This document shows, piece after piece, positions 8,864 through 17,639 of a stretch of DNA of 64,000 nucleotides. The DNA is taken from positions 372,001 to 436,000 of the forward strand of contig NZ_PHUE01000001.1 of NCBI RefSeq assembly GCF_002813295.1, read 5' to 3'. Source of the stretch: Flavobacterium sp. 5 (GTDB lineage: Bacteria; Bacteroidota; Bacteroidia; Flavobacteriales; Flavobacteriaceae). The notes below the pieces were generated by a model. The model did not search any database. It was not told the DNA's origin and saw only the letters and a list, made by a program, of their open reading frames with translations. Within the stretch, counting starts at the first letter, position 1. Every line of letters starts with the position of its first letter. Made by a program: the position numbers and the translations under genes.

Positions 8864-9355
8864 GGCATTGCTCCGTGAACGATAAACAAACAGCTTTAAT
8901 TCAGATATTTAGCAACTAAAATATTTAACTGACGCAGAAATTGAGAAGCCGAAAATCGAAATATAACTCGATGTTAAATTGTTGCGGAAAAGCAAAAGTT
9001 ATTCACTTTTTGGACAATCGAAGTGGACTTTTATTGTCGATTTTTTTTGAGGTTTATTTGGAAATTATTGAAGTTTGATTTGCTGAAATTAATCGGAATG
9101 GACAATTGAAAGCTGGAAAAACTTTGTGTAATTAGAATCGACAATTGGAAGGCGGAAAAGCTTTGTGCAATTGGAATCGATAATTGGAATCGAGTTTCTG
9201 GCGTGCTTGTCGTTCGTGTCACAACGCCACCTAACAGCCGTTACAAGAGATTTGGGCATTCGGCTGAATTTAAAAATGGTTTTGTACTTGTAAAATTTGT
9301 GCATAATGGAAAAAACTCGCATCTTTAACCCCAAGCATCTTGTAGCGCCAGGACG
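8858..9355 (+). repeat. gene-less cassette with hairpins and terminator, copy 1 of 3 (498 bp)
   Basis: No gene. A string of hairpins: ATCGA/TCGAT (8955-8972), TTGC/GCAA (8982-8995), AAAAGT/ACTTTT (8994-9010) and a terminator-like stem at 9013-9048. The right half holds three imperfect units of CGACAATTGGAAGGCGGAAA type. Copies at 21992-22489 and 28908-29405 differ at only a few bases. Confidence 0.75.
9013..9048 (+). terminator. terminator-like hairpin with T tract
   Basis: Alternative stems GACAAT/ATTGTC (9013-9038) and AATCGA/TCGATT (9016-9042) are followed by eight T. Repeated in the other two copies of this cassette. It could end a short cassette-encoded RNA or stop read-through from upstream. 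Confidence 0.5.
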
Positions 9356-9361
9356 TTACCA
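9229..9361 (+). repeat. attC site, subfamily A
   Basis: R'' CCCTAAC-like (ACCTAAC), R' GTTACCA; right arm CCCCAAGCATCTTGT. Confidence 0.9.
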
Positions 9362-9498
9362 GCAAGCGCCGATTAGAACGAAATTGGAACAGAAAAAGAG
9401 ATAATAAAAACTTGAAAAATCAATCTTTTTTAAAGTAATTCACAAACATTTAAAGTATTTTTGACAGAGAAATTTACAGATAAATAAATCTAAATTAT

Positions 9499-10056
9499 AT
9501 GAAAAATGTTGATAAAAATAGTTTAGAAAATGCCTATCGTTTGTTTGATTCAAATGATATTGATAAAATAGAAATTGGTACAACCAAAGGTTTGAAACAA
9601 ATTCATAACTATTTGTTTAGTGGATTATATGATTTTGCTGGAAAAGTGCGTACTCTAAATATATCAAAAGGTGGTTTTAGATTTGCCAACGCTTTATATC
9701 TAAACGAAATTTTAGTTAAAATTGAACAAATGCCTGAAACCAGTTTTGAAGAAATTATTGCTAAATATGTAGAAATGAATATTGCTCATCCTTTTATGGA
9801 AGGCAACGGAAGAACAATGCGTATTTGGTTGGATATGATTTTAAAAGCCAGACTTATAAAAATGGTTAATTGGCAATTAGTAGATAAATCACTTTATTTA
9901 CAAGCTATGGAAAGAAGTCCAATTAACGATTTGGAATTGAGAACTTTATTGCAAAGTAATTTAACCGAAGAAGTAAATAATAGAGAAGTTATTTTTAAAG
10001 GAATTGAGCAATCTTATTATTATGAAGGATATACGAAAGAGGACGATGATGAATAA
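9499..10056 (+). CDS. Fic/DOC family protein, copy 1
   Basis: 185 residues. The Fic core motif HPFMEGNGR is complete (His97 to Arg105), so AMP or another nucleotide transfer to a target protein hydroxyl is expected. The preceding helix-loop [17 protein letters not shown] and the flap [11 protein letters not shown] are typical of the fold. I see no clear inhibitory (S/T)xxxE(G/N) motif and no antitoxin gene in the cassette (9356-10217). The 862-bp cassette is repeated at 33672-34533. Long leader of 143 bases. Confidence 0.9.
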   Translation: MKNVDKNSLENAYRLFDSNDIDKIEIGTTKGLKQIHNYLFSGLYDFAGKVRTLNISKGGFRFANALYLNEILVKIEQMPETSFEEIIAKYVEMNIAHPFMEGNGRTMRIWLDMILKARLIKMVNWQLVDKSLYLQAMERSPINDLELRTLLQSNLTEEVNNREVIFKGIEQSYYYEGYTKEDDDE

Positions 10057-10089
10057 TCCACTCACATACTCCATTTAAAAGATGCCAGC

Positions 10090-10223
10090 TGGTAACAGCC
10101 GTTACAAGAGATTTGGGCATTTGGCTGAATTTGAAGATAGTTTTGTACTTGGAAAATTTGTGTTTAATGGAAAAAATTACGCATCTTTAATCCCAAACCT
10201 CTTGTAGCGCCAGGACGTTAGCA
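10090..10223 (+). repeat. attC site, subfamily A
   Basis: R'' CTGGTAAC-type (TGGTAAC), R' GTTAGCA; loop carries AAATTACGCATCTTT. Confidence 0.9.
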
Positions 10224-10248
10224 GTAATACGCCAAAAAAACCGAAAAA

Positions 10249-10959
10249 TTGAGTACAAAAAAGGAAATAGAAAGACATCATCTAACAAGTTTTATCTCAA
10301 ATGAAAAACTCAAACTTTTAGTTTACGGAATTGAAGATTCTGAAACACCTGATTTTATTGTTAACATTGATAAAAAATTAATTTCAATTGAACATACGAG
10401 ATTAATAAATCCACATCTACAAAAAGTTGAACAATATCGAGAACGCATAATAAAAAATGCTCGGATTAGATTTGAGGAAAAATATTCAGCAAAATTGTAT
10501 TTGCTCGTGACTTTTAATAATATCATTCTTAAATCTGGAAAAGTAGCGGAAGAAAAATATACAACCGAAGTTTTTACATTAATAGAAAATATATATTTGT
10601 GTAATAAAGACTATGAATTTACAATCCATTCCAAAAACCGAAAAGCAAAAGTATCCGAATTAATTGAAAGCTTTTCTGTCGACAATACTCGGAATTTTAG
10701 TAATTGGCAACATTTTGGTGCTTATTTGGTAGATTGGGTAGATATGGAATGGCTAAAAGATGTAATTGAAAAAAAAGAAAACAATATTGAACGATACCAA
10801 AAACAATTTTATGAAAATTGGCTATTACTCGTATCTGACTTTGGAACAAAAGCTTCATCTCATCGATTTGATAGAATTGATTATTCTGGAATTAAAACAA
10901 AATTTGACAAAATTTATTTATATAGTTTTAGAGCAGACAAAATTGAAATCGTAAAATAA
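10249..10959 (+). CDS. hypothetical protein, possible PD-(D/E)XK-type nuclease
   Basis: 236 residues, TTG start at 10249, 31 bases into cassette 10218-11093; there is no upstream ATG in frame. The stretch ETPDFIVNIDKKLISIEHT resembles the PD...E core of the restriction-nuclease fold, followed by a long helix with Q and R residues. This is a weak inference; the later residues have no match I know. Ends 11 bases before its attC. Confidence 0.55.
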   Translation: MSTKKEIERHHLTSFISNEKLKLLVYGIEDSETPDFIVNIDKKLISIEHTRLINPHLQKVEQYRERIIKNARIRFEEKYSAKLYLLVTFNNIILKSGKVAEEKYTTEVFTLIENIYLCNKDYEFTIHSKNRKAKVSELIESFSVDNTRNFSNWQHFGAYLVDWVDMEWLKDVIEKKENNIERYQKQFYENWLLLVSDFGTKASSHRFDRIDYSGIKTKFDKIYLYSFRADKIEIVK

Positions 10960-10966
10960 GTACTAC

Positions 10967-11099
10967 TGCTAACAGCCGTTACAATATACTTGGGCATTTG
11001 GCTGAATTTAAAGATGGTTTTGTATTTGGAAAATTTGTGCATAATGGAAAAAACTCGCATCTTTAACCCCAAGCATCTTGTAGCGCCAGGACGTTAGCC
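10967..11099 (+). repeat. attC site, subfamily A
   Basis: R'' TGCTAAC, R' GTTAGCC; stem variant ACAATATACTTGGG against CCCAAGCATCTTGT. Confidence 0.9.
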
Positions 11100-11107
11100 G
11101 ACATATT

Positions 11108-11812
11108 ATGAAAAAACTGCTAAAAACATCATTTTTACTATCATTTTTAATTCTTTTTACAAATTGTGAAAAGAAAGTAGATAAAGTAGATTATGTAGAA
11201 TTTGAAAAAAAAGTGTTGACGGAAATATTTCCAAAAATAGTTGACTCAATTTGTGTAGATAGTAGAAAAATGGACCCTCCGCCTAAATTTGGAGTTGAAA
11301 CTTGGGATAAGGGAAATATCATAAAAGTTGACACTTTAAAAGCCACAAACAAAGAAAGAATCGCTTATCATAATTGGAAAAATGAGCAAAAAAGAGTTGA
11401 TAATGACAGCTCAAAAATAACAATTGGTTTTGATCAGTATTTACTGACTTATAATGGAGAAAGATTAGATAGTGAATCAAAATTATTAAATTCAAATTAC
11501 AGTACTTTTAAATTTGAGTATTCAAAAATTAAATTAAACAGAAAATTTAAAATAAAAAGTATATCTGAATTTCCAAAAGCAGAAATTCTATTAAAACATC
11601 ATAAAGTTTTATTATATGAACAAAAATATAATTTTGTGTTTTCAGGTTTCCTTGAAATTTCAAGAATAAAATTTGATAAAAACAAAAAAAGTGGAGTTTT
11701 AGAAGGTAGTTTTAGTTATTGCGGTATGTGCGGAAGAGGTTATCGAATTTATATTATGAAAATTAACGGAAAGTGGGAAATTAGAAAATTGGAAGACACT
11801 TGGATATCGTGA
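11108..11812 (+). CDS. predicted lipoprotein of unknown function
   Basis: 234 residues with lipobox LFTNC, acylated Cys at residue 21. The mature protein is soluble and beta-rich, with a late CGMCGRGY motif that could be a small disulfide or metal loop. ATG lies only 14 bases from the cassette start (11094), so no promoter fits inside the cassette; expression must come from upstream. Confidence 0.72.
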   Translation: MKKLLKTSFLLSFLILFTNCEKKVDKVDYVEFEKKVLTEIFPKIVDSICVDSRKMDPPPKFGVETWDKGNIIKVDTLKATNKERIAYHNWKNEQKRVDNDSSKITIGFDQYLLTYNGERLDSESKLLNSNYSTFKFEYSKIKLNRKFKIKSISEFPKAEILLKHHKVLLYEQKYNFVFSGFLEISRIKFDKNKKSGVLEGSFSYCGMCGRGYRIYIMKINGKWEIRKLEDTWIS

Positions 11813-11822
11813 AAAATACGTC

Positions 11823-11945
11823 GGCTAACAGCCGTTTGTCGTGATTGGGGCTTTAGTGGAATCAACGTTTTTATTCACATATTTGTTCAGCCGAAAACAC
11901 TCGGCTTCGAAATCCCCAACCACGACAAGCGCCAGAACGTTATGC
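11823..11945 (+). repeat. attC site, subfamily B
   Basis: R'' CGGCTAAC-type, R' GTTATGC. Loop differs (TTCACATATTTGTTCAG) but AGCCGA/TCGGCT remains. Confidence 0.9.
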
Positions 11946-11960
11946 GATATTTTACCGAAA

Positions 11961-12650
11961 ATGAAGATATTTACTCGAAAAATAAGAAAGAAACATATTG
12001 AACAATTCGCATTTAAAATTGCTGAATTGTTGGAATCTGAATTGCCTAATTTAAAAGAAGTAATAAATCTTTCAAAAATATATGGAATCAGTTTTACATA
12101 CAATCCAAAAGGAATCTATATTTCTCGTGGTTATTCGCCAAAAAACTTTGAAATTATAAATAGAAAGCACAAAATAAATTTTAATTTAACTGGGATTTCT
12201 GTCTTTAATAGAAAAGAAAAAATATTTAAACCTATCAAATTATATTATCAATCAAATGGTTTAACTAAAATTGAAGTTGACGAACCTGAATATTTGCATA
12301 AAATATTTGATTTAAATAGAATTCAAAAAGAATCAATTGAACTTGAATTTATAAAAGTGGAAAATCCTGACCGAAAGATTGCGGAAAAAGCACTTAAATC
12401 TTTGTCAAAGGAACAAATTCAACTTTTGGAATTAGATTATACTTTTGAAATTGAATTCGATGAAAAGTTATATTATACAATTTTAGATATGGAAGATGGA
12501 AATTACATTGCCGTTGATAAAGTTGGAAAAATATACAGATTAAATCACGACCATAAACAAAGAGTTAAATTATTAGCAGAAAATGCAAATGTTTTTTTTG
12601 AACTTTACAATGGCGAAAAAAATGAATTGGAAAAAATAATGAGTGAATAA
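11961..12650 (+). CDS. hypothetical protein
   Basis: 229 residues, cytoplasmic. Basic N terminus (KIFTRKIRKKH), then mixed alpha/beta; the C-terminal part (DMEDGNYIAVDKVGKIYRLNHD) looks like a small beta domain. No known family. The longer frame from 11841 crosses the attC and is rejected in favour of ATG 11961, 21 bases after the cassette start. Cassette 11940-12786. Confidence 0.65.
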   Translation: MKIFTRKIRKKHIEQFAFKIAELLESELPNLKEVINLSKIYGISFTYNPKGIYISRGYSPKNFEIINRKHKINFNLTGISVFNRKEKIFKPIKLYYQSNGLTKIEVDEPEYLHKIFDLNRIQKESIELEFIKVENPDRKIAEKALKSLSKEQIQLLELDYTFEIEFDEKLYYTILDMEDGNYIAVDKVGKIYRLNHDHKQRVKLLAENANVFFELYNGEKNELEKIMSE

Positions 12651-12659
12651 AAAAACATC

Positions 12660-12792
12660 GCATAACAGCCGTTACAATATACTTGGGCATTTGGCTGAAT
12701 TTAAAGATGGTTTTGTATTTGGAAAATTTGTGCATAATGGAAAAAACTCGCATCTTTAACCCCAAGCATCTTGTAGCGCCAGGACGTTAGCG
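12660..12792 (+). repeat. attC site, subfamily A
   Basis: R'' GCATAAC, R' GTTAGCG. Confidence 0.9.
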
Positions 12793-12849
12793 GTAATACG
12801 CCCGAAAAGCTGGAGATTTTAAACATCTAAAGATTTTTTTAAGTCATAA

Positions 12850-13293
12850 ATGGAAAGCATAAATTTTATAAAATCAACACTTAAATTTTCAATACTGGGG
12901 TTTTTTATCCCCGGATTTACAGCAATTTTTCTACTTGGAATTCAAATGTTATTAAGTGCTTGTGGAATAGAATGCACAATAGCGTGGAAAATAATTTGGA
13001 CTATAACAACAATTTTAGGAATAAGCTTGCCTTTTATTTTTGCCAATTACATTACAAATATTACTGATGAAAAGTTAAAAAGCTTAAAGTCAAAATTTAG
13101 AATATTTAATTTCGTAGAATATGTTTGTATTCAATCAAGCCTTGGATGCTATTTTTCAAGTAGTAATACATTATGCTATGTAAGTGATGGACAAAATGGA
13201 CTTGAATTAGTCTTCACTGCGTGGTTAGCATTACCAATTTTAGTAATATTAAGTTTTGTATTTAAAGAAACAATTAGCTATGCCGAAGAATAA
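12850..13293 (+). CDS. small membrane protein
   Basis: 147 residues, about four membrane spans (FSILGFFIPGFTAIFLLG, IIWTITTILGISLPFIFA, a central short segment, LVFTAWLALPILVILSF). Four Cys in the soluble turns (ACGIECT, SLGCYF, LCYV). Unknown family. Sole gene of cassette 12787-13428. Confidence 0.65.
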   Translation: MESINFIKSTLKFSILGFFIPGFTAIFLLGIQMLLSACGIECTIAWKIIWTITTILGISLPFIFANYITNITDEKLKSLKSKFRIFNFVEYVCIQSSLGCYFSSSNTLCYVSDGQNGLELVFTAWLALPILVILSFVFKETISYAEE

Positions 13294-13311
13294 CTGAATA
13301 GAAAGTACTAC

Positions 13312-13434
13312 CGCTAACAGCCGTTTGTCGTGATTGGGGTTTTAGTGGAATTATCGTTTTTATTCATATATTCGTTTAGCCGAAAATACTCAGCTTCGAA
13401 ATCCCCAACCACTACAAGCGCCAGAACGTTGGTG
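13312..13434 (+). repeat. attC site, subfamily B
   Basis: R'' CCGCTAAC-type, R' GTTGGTG; right arm has CCACTACAAGCG, one substitution from CCACGACAAGCG. Confidence 0.88.
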
Positions 13435-13467
13435 GCAAGGCTACCGCAGAAAAAAACTAATAGAAAA

Positions 13468-13956
13468 ATGACACCTAAAATAGAATATAAAAAATCAATT
13501 GAAGACGAAATAGATTGGAAAATAATCGACCAATTACATACAGCGACTTTAAATTTTTCAACGACAAGTTTAGAGTTAAAAAAAATATTACTCGTTTTGA
13601 TTGGTATTGCAGTTCCTTCGTTAATAAAATTAGCAGGAGACAAACTTGACACTTCATTATTTATTACAATTTTTTTACTTGCTTTGACATTTTGGTTTCT
13701 AGATAGTTTTACATATTTCTATCAAGAAAAATTAAGAGAAAAAATGGATAGTCATTTTAATGATATTAAGAACCGAAATAAAGAAACATTAATATTGACA
13801 GAAATAAAGAGTGACAATTTTACATTGGAAAATAGCAGAACAAGTTCAGATAGAGTAAAACGTTCTTTAATAAATCCATCTGTTAGACTTTATATGTTTG
13901 TAATTGGACTAAATGCTATTGCTTTTATTTTATACTTAACAGAAATAATTAAATGA
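13468..13956 (+). CDS. membrane protein paired with a TIR-domain protein
   Basis: 162 residues from ATG 13468; the longer frame from 13330 runs through the attC. About three spans: LELKKILLVLIGIAVPSLIKLA, SLFITIFLLALTFWFLD and a C-terminal LYMFVIGLNAIAFILYL. A charged cytoplasmic helix separates spans 2 and 3. The last codons overlap the next start (ATGA at 13953-13956), so translation of the two genes is coupled. This suggests a membrane effector or partner for the TIR protein. Family not recognised. Confidence 0.7.
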   Translation: MTPKIEYKKSIEDEIDWKIIDQLHTATLNFSTTSLELKKILLVLIGIAVPSLIKLAGDKLDTSLFITIFLLALTFWFLDSFTYFYQEKLREKMDSHFNDIKNRNKETLILTEIKSDNFTLENSRTSSDRVKRSLINPSVRLYMFVIGLNAIAFILYLTEIIK

Positions 13957-14288
13957 ACATTTTTGTAAGTTACACAACGCGAAATAATGAAGTGACAAAA
14001 AACTCTTTGATTAATTTTTCAAATAAAATAAATTCATTTGGTAAAATTTTCGTTGACCTAATAGACAATAATTCAGTTGATAAACAAGCGAGAATTATTA
14101 ATGAATTGGAAACAACACATTTATTAATATTGATTAAATCACAAAGCACATTAAATTCGGATTGGGTTAAATTTGAATTAGACTGTGCTGAAAAATTAAA
14201 CATACCTGTAATAGAATTTGACATAACAGAAATTGATGCTTTAAGTCAAAAAGAAATAGAGATAAAAATTAATACATATTGTAAATAA
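13953..14288 (+). CDS. TIR-like domain protein
   Basis: 111 residues, a minimal TIR-like fold: first strand NIFVSYTTRN, middle helix ARIINELETTHLLILI, and SDWVKFELDCAEKLNIPVIEFD, where Glu75 sits at the place of the catalytic or structural Glu of bacterial TIRs. Bacterial TIR proteins often cleave NAD or make cyclic ADP-ribose signals in anti-phage systems; this role is inferred. Second gene of the two-gene cassette 13429-14424. Confidence 0.7.
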   Translation: MNIFVSYTTRNNEVTKNSLINFSNKINSFGKIFVDLIDNNSVDKQARIINELETTHLLILIKSQSTLNSDWVKFELDCAEKLNIPVIEFDITEIDALSQKEIEIKINTYCK

Positions 14289-14297
14289 AAGCCCAGC

Positions 14298-14430
14298 CAC
14301 CAACAGCCGTTACAAGAGATTTGGGCATTTGGCTGAATTTAAAAATGGTTTTGTACTTGGGAAATTTGTGCATAATGGAAAAAACTCGCATCTTTAATCC
14401 CAAACCTCTTGTAGCGCCAGGACGTTATGT
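14298..14430 (+). repeat. attC site, subfamily A
   Basis: R'' CACCAAC, R' GTTATGT. Confidence 0.9.
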
Positions 14431-15001
14431 GACAGCTATGAAAAAATCGTAAACACAACATTTAAAGTGTTTTAAAATGATTATTAAAGCTGAAATCTGA
14501 AGGTTGAAATGGAAATACAAAAACTTGAAAAGTAGAAGCGTGAAAATTGGAATCGAAATGTGGAAACTTGAAAAGCAAAAACTTGAAAGTTGGAATCGAA
14601 ATGCGGAAACTTGAAAAGTAGAATCGCGAAAGTTGGAATCGAAAAGCAGAAACTTGAAAGTTGGAATCGAAAAGCAGAAACTTGAAAGTTGGAATCGAAA
14701 TGCGGAAATTTGAAAAGTAGAAGCGTGAAAATTGGAATCGAAATGTGGAAACTTGAAAAGCAGAAACTTGAAAGTTGGAATCAAAATGCGAAAACTTGAA
14801 AAGTAGAAACGTGAAGGTTGGAATCTAAAAATAGAAGCGTAAAAGTTCACGGTGGAAATTAAAATTTCCGCTAAAATAGCCGTCACATAACAGCCGTTTG
14901 TCGTGATTGGGGTTTTAGTGGAATTAGCATATTTATTCATATATTCGTTAAGCCGAAAATACTCGGCTTCGAAATCCCCAACCACGACAAGCGCCAGAAC
15001 G
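14425..15001 (+). repeat. gene-less repeat-rich cassette (577 bp)
   Basis: Start TTATGTGACAGCT, end AGCCGTCACATAA. The interior from about 14,500 to 14,860 consists of some fifteen tandem degenerate units such as TTGAAAGTTGGAATCGAAA and TGCGGAAACTTGAAAAGTAG. The long open frame on the other strand (Phe/Ser-rich) is a by-product of these repeats. Confidence 0.75.
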
Positions 15002-15007
15002 TTACTG
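14885..15007 (+). repeat. attC site, subfamily B
   Basis: R'' ACATAAC, R' GTTACTG; loop has GTTAAGCCGA instead of GTTTAGCCGA. Confidence 0.9.
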
Positions 15008-15062
15008 GAAATCGCAAAAAAAATCTCGTTTATCAAAAATACTACGTGATAATTTATTACTT

Positions 15063-15074
15063 TTACACGTGTAA
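15063..15074. promoter_or_regulatory. 12-bp palindrome, candidate operator
   Basis: TTACACGTGTAA is a perfect palindrome 17 bases before the antitoxin start. Toxin-antitoxin operons are usually autoregulated through such a site. Confidence 0.5.
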
Positions 15075-15090
15075 CGTAAAATGTTTAATT

Positions 15091-15330
15091 ATGAACACGA
15101 AACTGACATTAAATCTTGATAAGGAAATAATACACGAAGCTAAAACATATGCTAAAAGTCATAGTGTAAGTTTATCTAAACTTATAGAAAACTATCTTAA
15201 TTCTCTAACGAGAGCGTCAAAAAAGAAGTCAACAGTTAGTCCTTTAGTTGAAAGTTTGACCGGAATAATTCCAAGTGATTATGATGAAAGAAATGATTAC
15301 AGAAATTATATTGACCAAAAATATTCATAA
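15091..15330 (+). CDS. antitoxin of a PIN toxin module
   Basis: 79 residues from ATG 15091 (a longer in-frame start at 15046 overlaps the palindrome). The sequence MNTKLTLNLDKEIIHEAKTYAKSHSVSLSKLIENYL fits a ribbon-helix-helix DNA-binding domain at 3-40, followed by a disordered tail that should wrap the toxin. Its TAATG overlap with the next gene couples the two. Cassette 15002-15873. Confidence 0.8.
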   Translation: MNTKLTLNLDKEIIHEAKTYAKSHSVSLSKLIENYLNSLTRASKKKSTVSPLVESLTGIIPSDYDERNDYRNYIDQKYS

Positions 15331-15737
15331 TGGAAAATATTTTCGTAGATACAAATGTAGTTATTGACCTTTTAGCTAAACGCGAACCTTTTTACAAAGA
15401 AGCACAAGATTTATTTACTCTTAGCGACAAAAAAGAAGTTCAACTTTTCATTTCTTCACTAACTTTTGCAAACGCATATTATTCAATTGTCAGACATCAT
15501 AAAGAGGTCGATGCAAAAAAATATTTATCCAAATTTAAAGTATTAGTAACCATTCTTTCTTTAGAAGATAAAGCGATCGAATTAGCTTTGGCTTCAGATT
15601 TTAAAGATTTCGAAGATGGATTACAATACTTTATAGCAATGGACAATGAAGCTGATATAATAATTACTCGAAATAAAAAAGATTTTACGAATTCTAAAAT
15701 TCCTGTAATGACTGCGGAGGAATATCTGAGTAAATAA
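15330..15737 (+). CDS. PIN-domain ribonuclease toxin
   Basis: 135 residues. PIN active-site acidic residues at Asp7 (VDTNV), Asp96 region (DFEDGLQYF) and Asp119 (ITRNKKDF), with the SSLTFANAYY strand-helix common in the PIN_3 group. Predicted Mg-dependent RNase held silent by the upstream antitoxin. Overlaps that gene by one base. Confidence 0.88.
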   Translation: MENIFVDTNVVIDLLAKREPFYKEAQDLFTLSDKKEVQLFISSLTFANAYYSIVRHHKEVDAKKYLSKFKVLVTILSLEDKAIELALASDFKDFEDGLQYFIAMDNEADIIITRNKKDFTNSKIPVMTAEEYLSK

Positions 15738-15746
15738 AGCGACTTC

Positions 15747-15879
15747 CAGTAACAGCCGTTACAAGAGATTTGGGCATTTGGCTGAATTTAAAAATGGTTT
15801 TGTACTTGGAAGATTTGTGCATAATGGAAAAAATACGCATCTTTAATCCCAAACCTCTTGTAGCGCCAGGACGTTAGTA
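15747..15879 (+). repeat. attC site, subfamily A
   Basis: R'' CAGTAAC, R' GTTAGTA. Confidence 0.9.
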
Positions 15880-16163
15880 GCCAGTTACGGTCGAAAATAC
15901 GCAGACGTAAAACATAAGAAATTTAGCAATTCTTTGCGCCGAAAATTGAAAAACGAGCGCCGAAAATTTGAGATTTTTAAAGTTGATGTTTAATAGTGAA
16001 AACTGATAAATTGGAACTGAAATACAGAAACGTGAAAGTTGGATTTTGACAATTGAAAACTGAAAATTGGAATGTGAAAAGTAGAAACTTGAAAATTGGA
16101 ATCTGAAAAATAGAACCGTGAAATTTAGCAAAAATGCTCATAAATAGAATAAATTGGAACTTT

Positions 16164-16424
16164 ATGAAATTTAATAATTCAAATAAATTGGTTTTAAGTT
16201 TTCTTTTAGTAATAGCATCCGTGTTTTTATCATATTGGGCAATAGTTTTTTGGATGTTTAATAATTGGACTTTACACGAAGGACAATCAAGTTTAAATAG
16301 AGCATCAATAATTTCAACATTAATTGCAATATTCATATTTGTTGTTACGATTGCTTCAATCTTTTTCTTCATCAAAAATCTTTTAAAAACGATTAATAAT
16401 AAAAAATGGAAAACCGAAACTTGA
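16164..16424 (+). CDS. small two-span membrane protein in a repeat-rich cassette
   Basis: 86 residues from ATG 16164 (an in-frame ATG at 16134 is possible). Two spans, LVLSFLLVIASVFLSYWAIVFWM and IISTLIAIFIFVVTIASIFFF, with a basic C terminus. The cassette 15874-16594 has the GTCGAAAATACGC start, repeat units (15,960-16,130) and the GTTTGCGGTTAAATTCGCAT end of the gene-less family, so this ORF seems inserted in such a cassette. Whether it is expressed is unclear. Confidence 0.5.
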   Translation: MKFNNSNKLVLSFLLVIASVFLSYWAIVFWMFNNWTLHEGQSSLNRASIISTLIAIFIFVVTIASIFFFIKNLLKTINNKKWKTET

Positions 16425-16467
16425 AAAGTTTGCGGTTAAATTCGCATTTTCGACAAAAATAACCGGC

Positions 16468-16600
16468 TACTAACAGCCGTTACAAGAGATTTGGGCATTT
16501 GGCTGAATTTAGAGATGGTTTTGTATTTGGAAAAATAGTTTTTAATGGAAAAAATACGCATTTTTAACCCCAAACCTCGTGTAGCGCCAAGACGTTGTGC
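16468..16600 (+). repeat. attC site, subfamily A
   Basis: R'' TACTAAC, R' GTTGTGC. Coordinated stem change: left ACAAGAG, right CTCGTGT (one mismatch). Confidence 0.88.
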
Positions 16601-16638
16601 GACAGCAACGCGCAGCACCGAAAAAAGCGACAACATTT

Positions 16639-16667
16639 GTTTCTTAAAAAGGAAACTTATATCTTTA
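16639..16667 (+). promoter_or_regulatory. promoter and operator candidate of toxin-antitoxin pair
   Basis: Inverted repeat GTTTC (16639-16643)/GAAAC (16652-16656) next to a Bacteroidota-like box TATCTTTA at 16660. It lies 25 bases before the toxin start. Confidence 0.45.
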
Positions 16668-16691
16668 CAGAAAATTTAAGATTAGTAAAAA

Positions 16692-17030
16692 ATGGATTAT
16701 AAATTCAAAGTTGAATTTCTTGAACCCGTTGTAGAGTTTTTAGAAAGTTTAGATCAGAAATCCAGAGAAAAAGTACTTTATAATATTTGGAAATCGAGAA
16801 GTGTAAACGATAATGAATTATTCAAAAAACTCGATGACGAAATTTGGGAATTCAGAACTTTATACAATAAACAATATTTAAGATTGTTTGCTTTTTGGGA
16901 CAAATCCAATAAACAAGACACTATTGTGATTTCAACTCACGGAATTATAAAGAAAACAGACAAAACTCCAAAAGTAGAAATTGAAAGAGCAAAATCATTA
17001 AGAGTAAAATATTTTAACGAAAAAAAATAA
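16692..17030 (+). CDS. higB: HigB/RelE-type toxin
   Basis: 112 residues, phage Gp49-like family. Key features: FLEPVVEFLESLDQKSREKVLYNI at the start, WEFRTLYNKQYLRLFAFWD in the core strands, and the closing VISTHGIIKKTDKTPKVEIERAK helix. These toxins cut mRNA on the ribosome. Toxin-first order with an HTH antitoxin four bases downstream is the HigBA arrangement. Cassette 16595-17484. Confidence 0.88.
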   Translation: MDYKFKVEFLEPVVEFLESLDQKSREKVLYNIWKSRSVNDNELFKKLDDEIWEFRTLYNKQYLRLFAFWDKSNKQDTIVISTHGIIKKTDKTPKVEIERAKSLRVKYFNEKK

Positions 17031-17034
17031 AATT

Positions 17035-17346
17035 ATGAAAACATATAGTTTAGATGAAGTAACAGATAAATTCGTTGGAAAAAAAGGAACACAAAATAGA
17101 GACAGTTTTGAAAACGAATTGAAAATCGATTTAATTGGTCAAACAATTAAACAAATTCGTAAAGAAAGAAACCTAACTCAAGAACAATTGGGAGAATTAG
17201 TTGGCGTTAAAAAAGCTCAAATTTCAAAAATTGAAAATAGCTTAACTGACGCAAGATTCGATACAATTATAAAAGTATTTCGTGCTTTAAATGCAAAAAT
17301 AAATTTCAATGTTGAGTTGTTAAATTCGAATATAGCAATGCACTAA
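17035..17346 (+). CDS. higA: HigA-type XRE antitoxin
   Basis: 103 residues. Central helix-turn-helix IRKERNLTQEQLGELVGVKKAQISKIENSLT at about 40-72; N terminus with VGKKGTQNRDSFENEL contacts the toxin in this family. Expected to neutralise the upstream toxin and repress the shared promoter at 16639-16667. Confidence 0.9.
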   Translation: MKTYSLDEVTDKFVGKKGTQNRDSFENELKIDLIGQTIKQIRKERNLTQEQLGELVGVKKAQISKIENSLTDARFDTIIKVFRALNAKINFNVELLNSNIAMH

Positions 17347-17357
17347 AATTGCCGATC

Positions 17358-17490
17358 GCACAACAGCCGTTACAAGAGATTTGGGCATTTGGCTGAATTT
17401 AAATATGGTTTTGTATTTGGAAAATTTGTGCATAATGGAAAAAACTCGCATCTTTAATCCCAAACCTCTTGTAGCGCCAGGACGTTACAG
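17358..17490 (+). repeat. attC site, subfamily A
   Basis: R'' GCACAAC, R' GTTACAG. Confidence 0.9.
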
Positions 17491-17639
17491 GAGAGTTTAC
17501 GCCAATTCGTGCCGAATTGACGCTTACATTTTTAATCTAAAAAAAAGCAGAAAGGGAGAAAACAGAATGCCGAATTTTGAAAATTGAAAACCGCCAAACT
17601 TGCGCAGATATTTTGAATGGAAAATTTAATGACAAGCTT

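Noticed and set aside
9031..9222. 63-residue minus-strand ORF repeated in three cassettes
   Set aside because: Conserved only because the 498-bp cassette is duplicated; composition is that of the inverted repeats and it lacks a ribosome binding site.
14425..15036. 203-residue Phe/Ser-rich ORF on the minus strand
   Set aside because: Translation of the tandem GAAACTTGAAAGTTGGAATC units; no start signal, runs through the attC.
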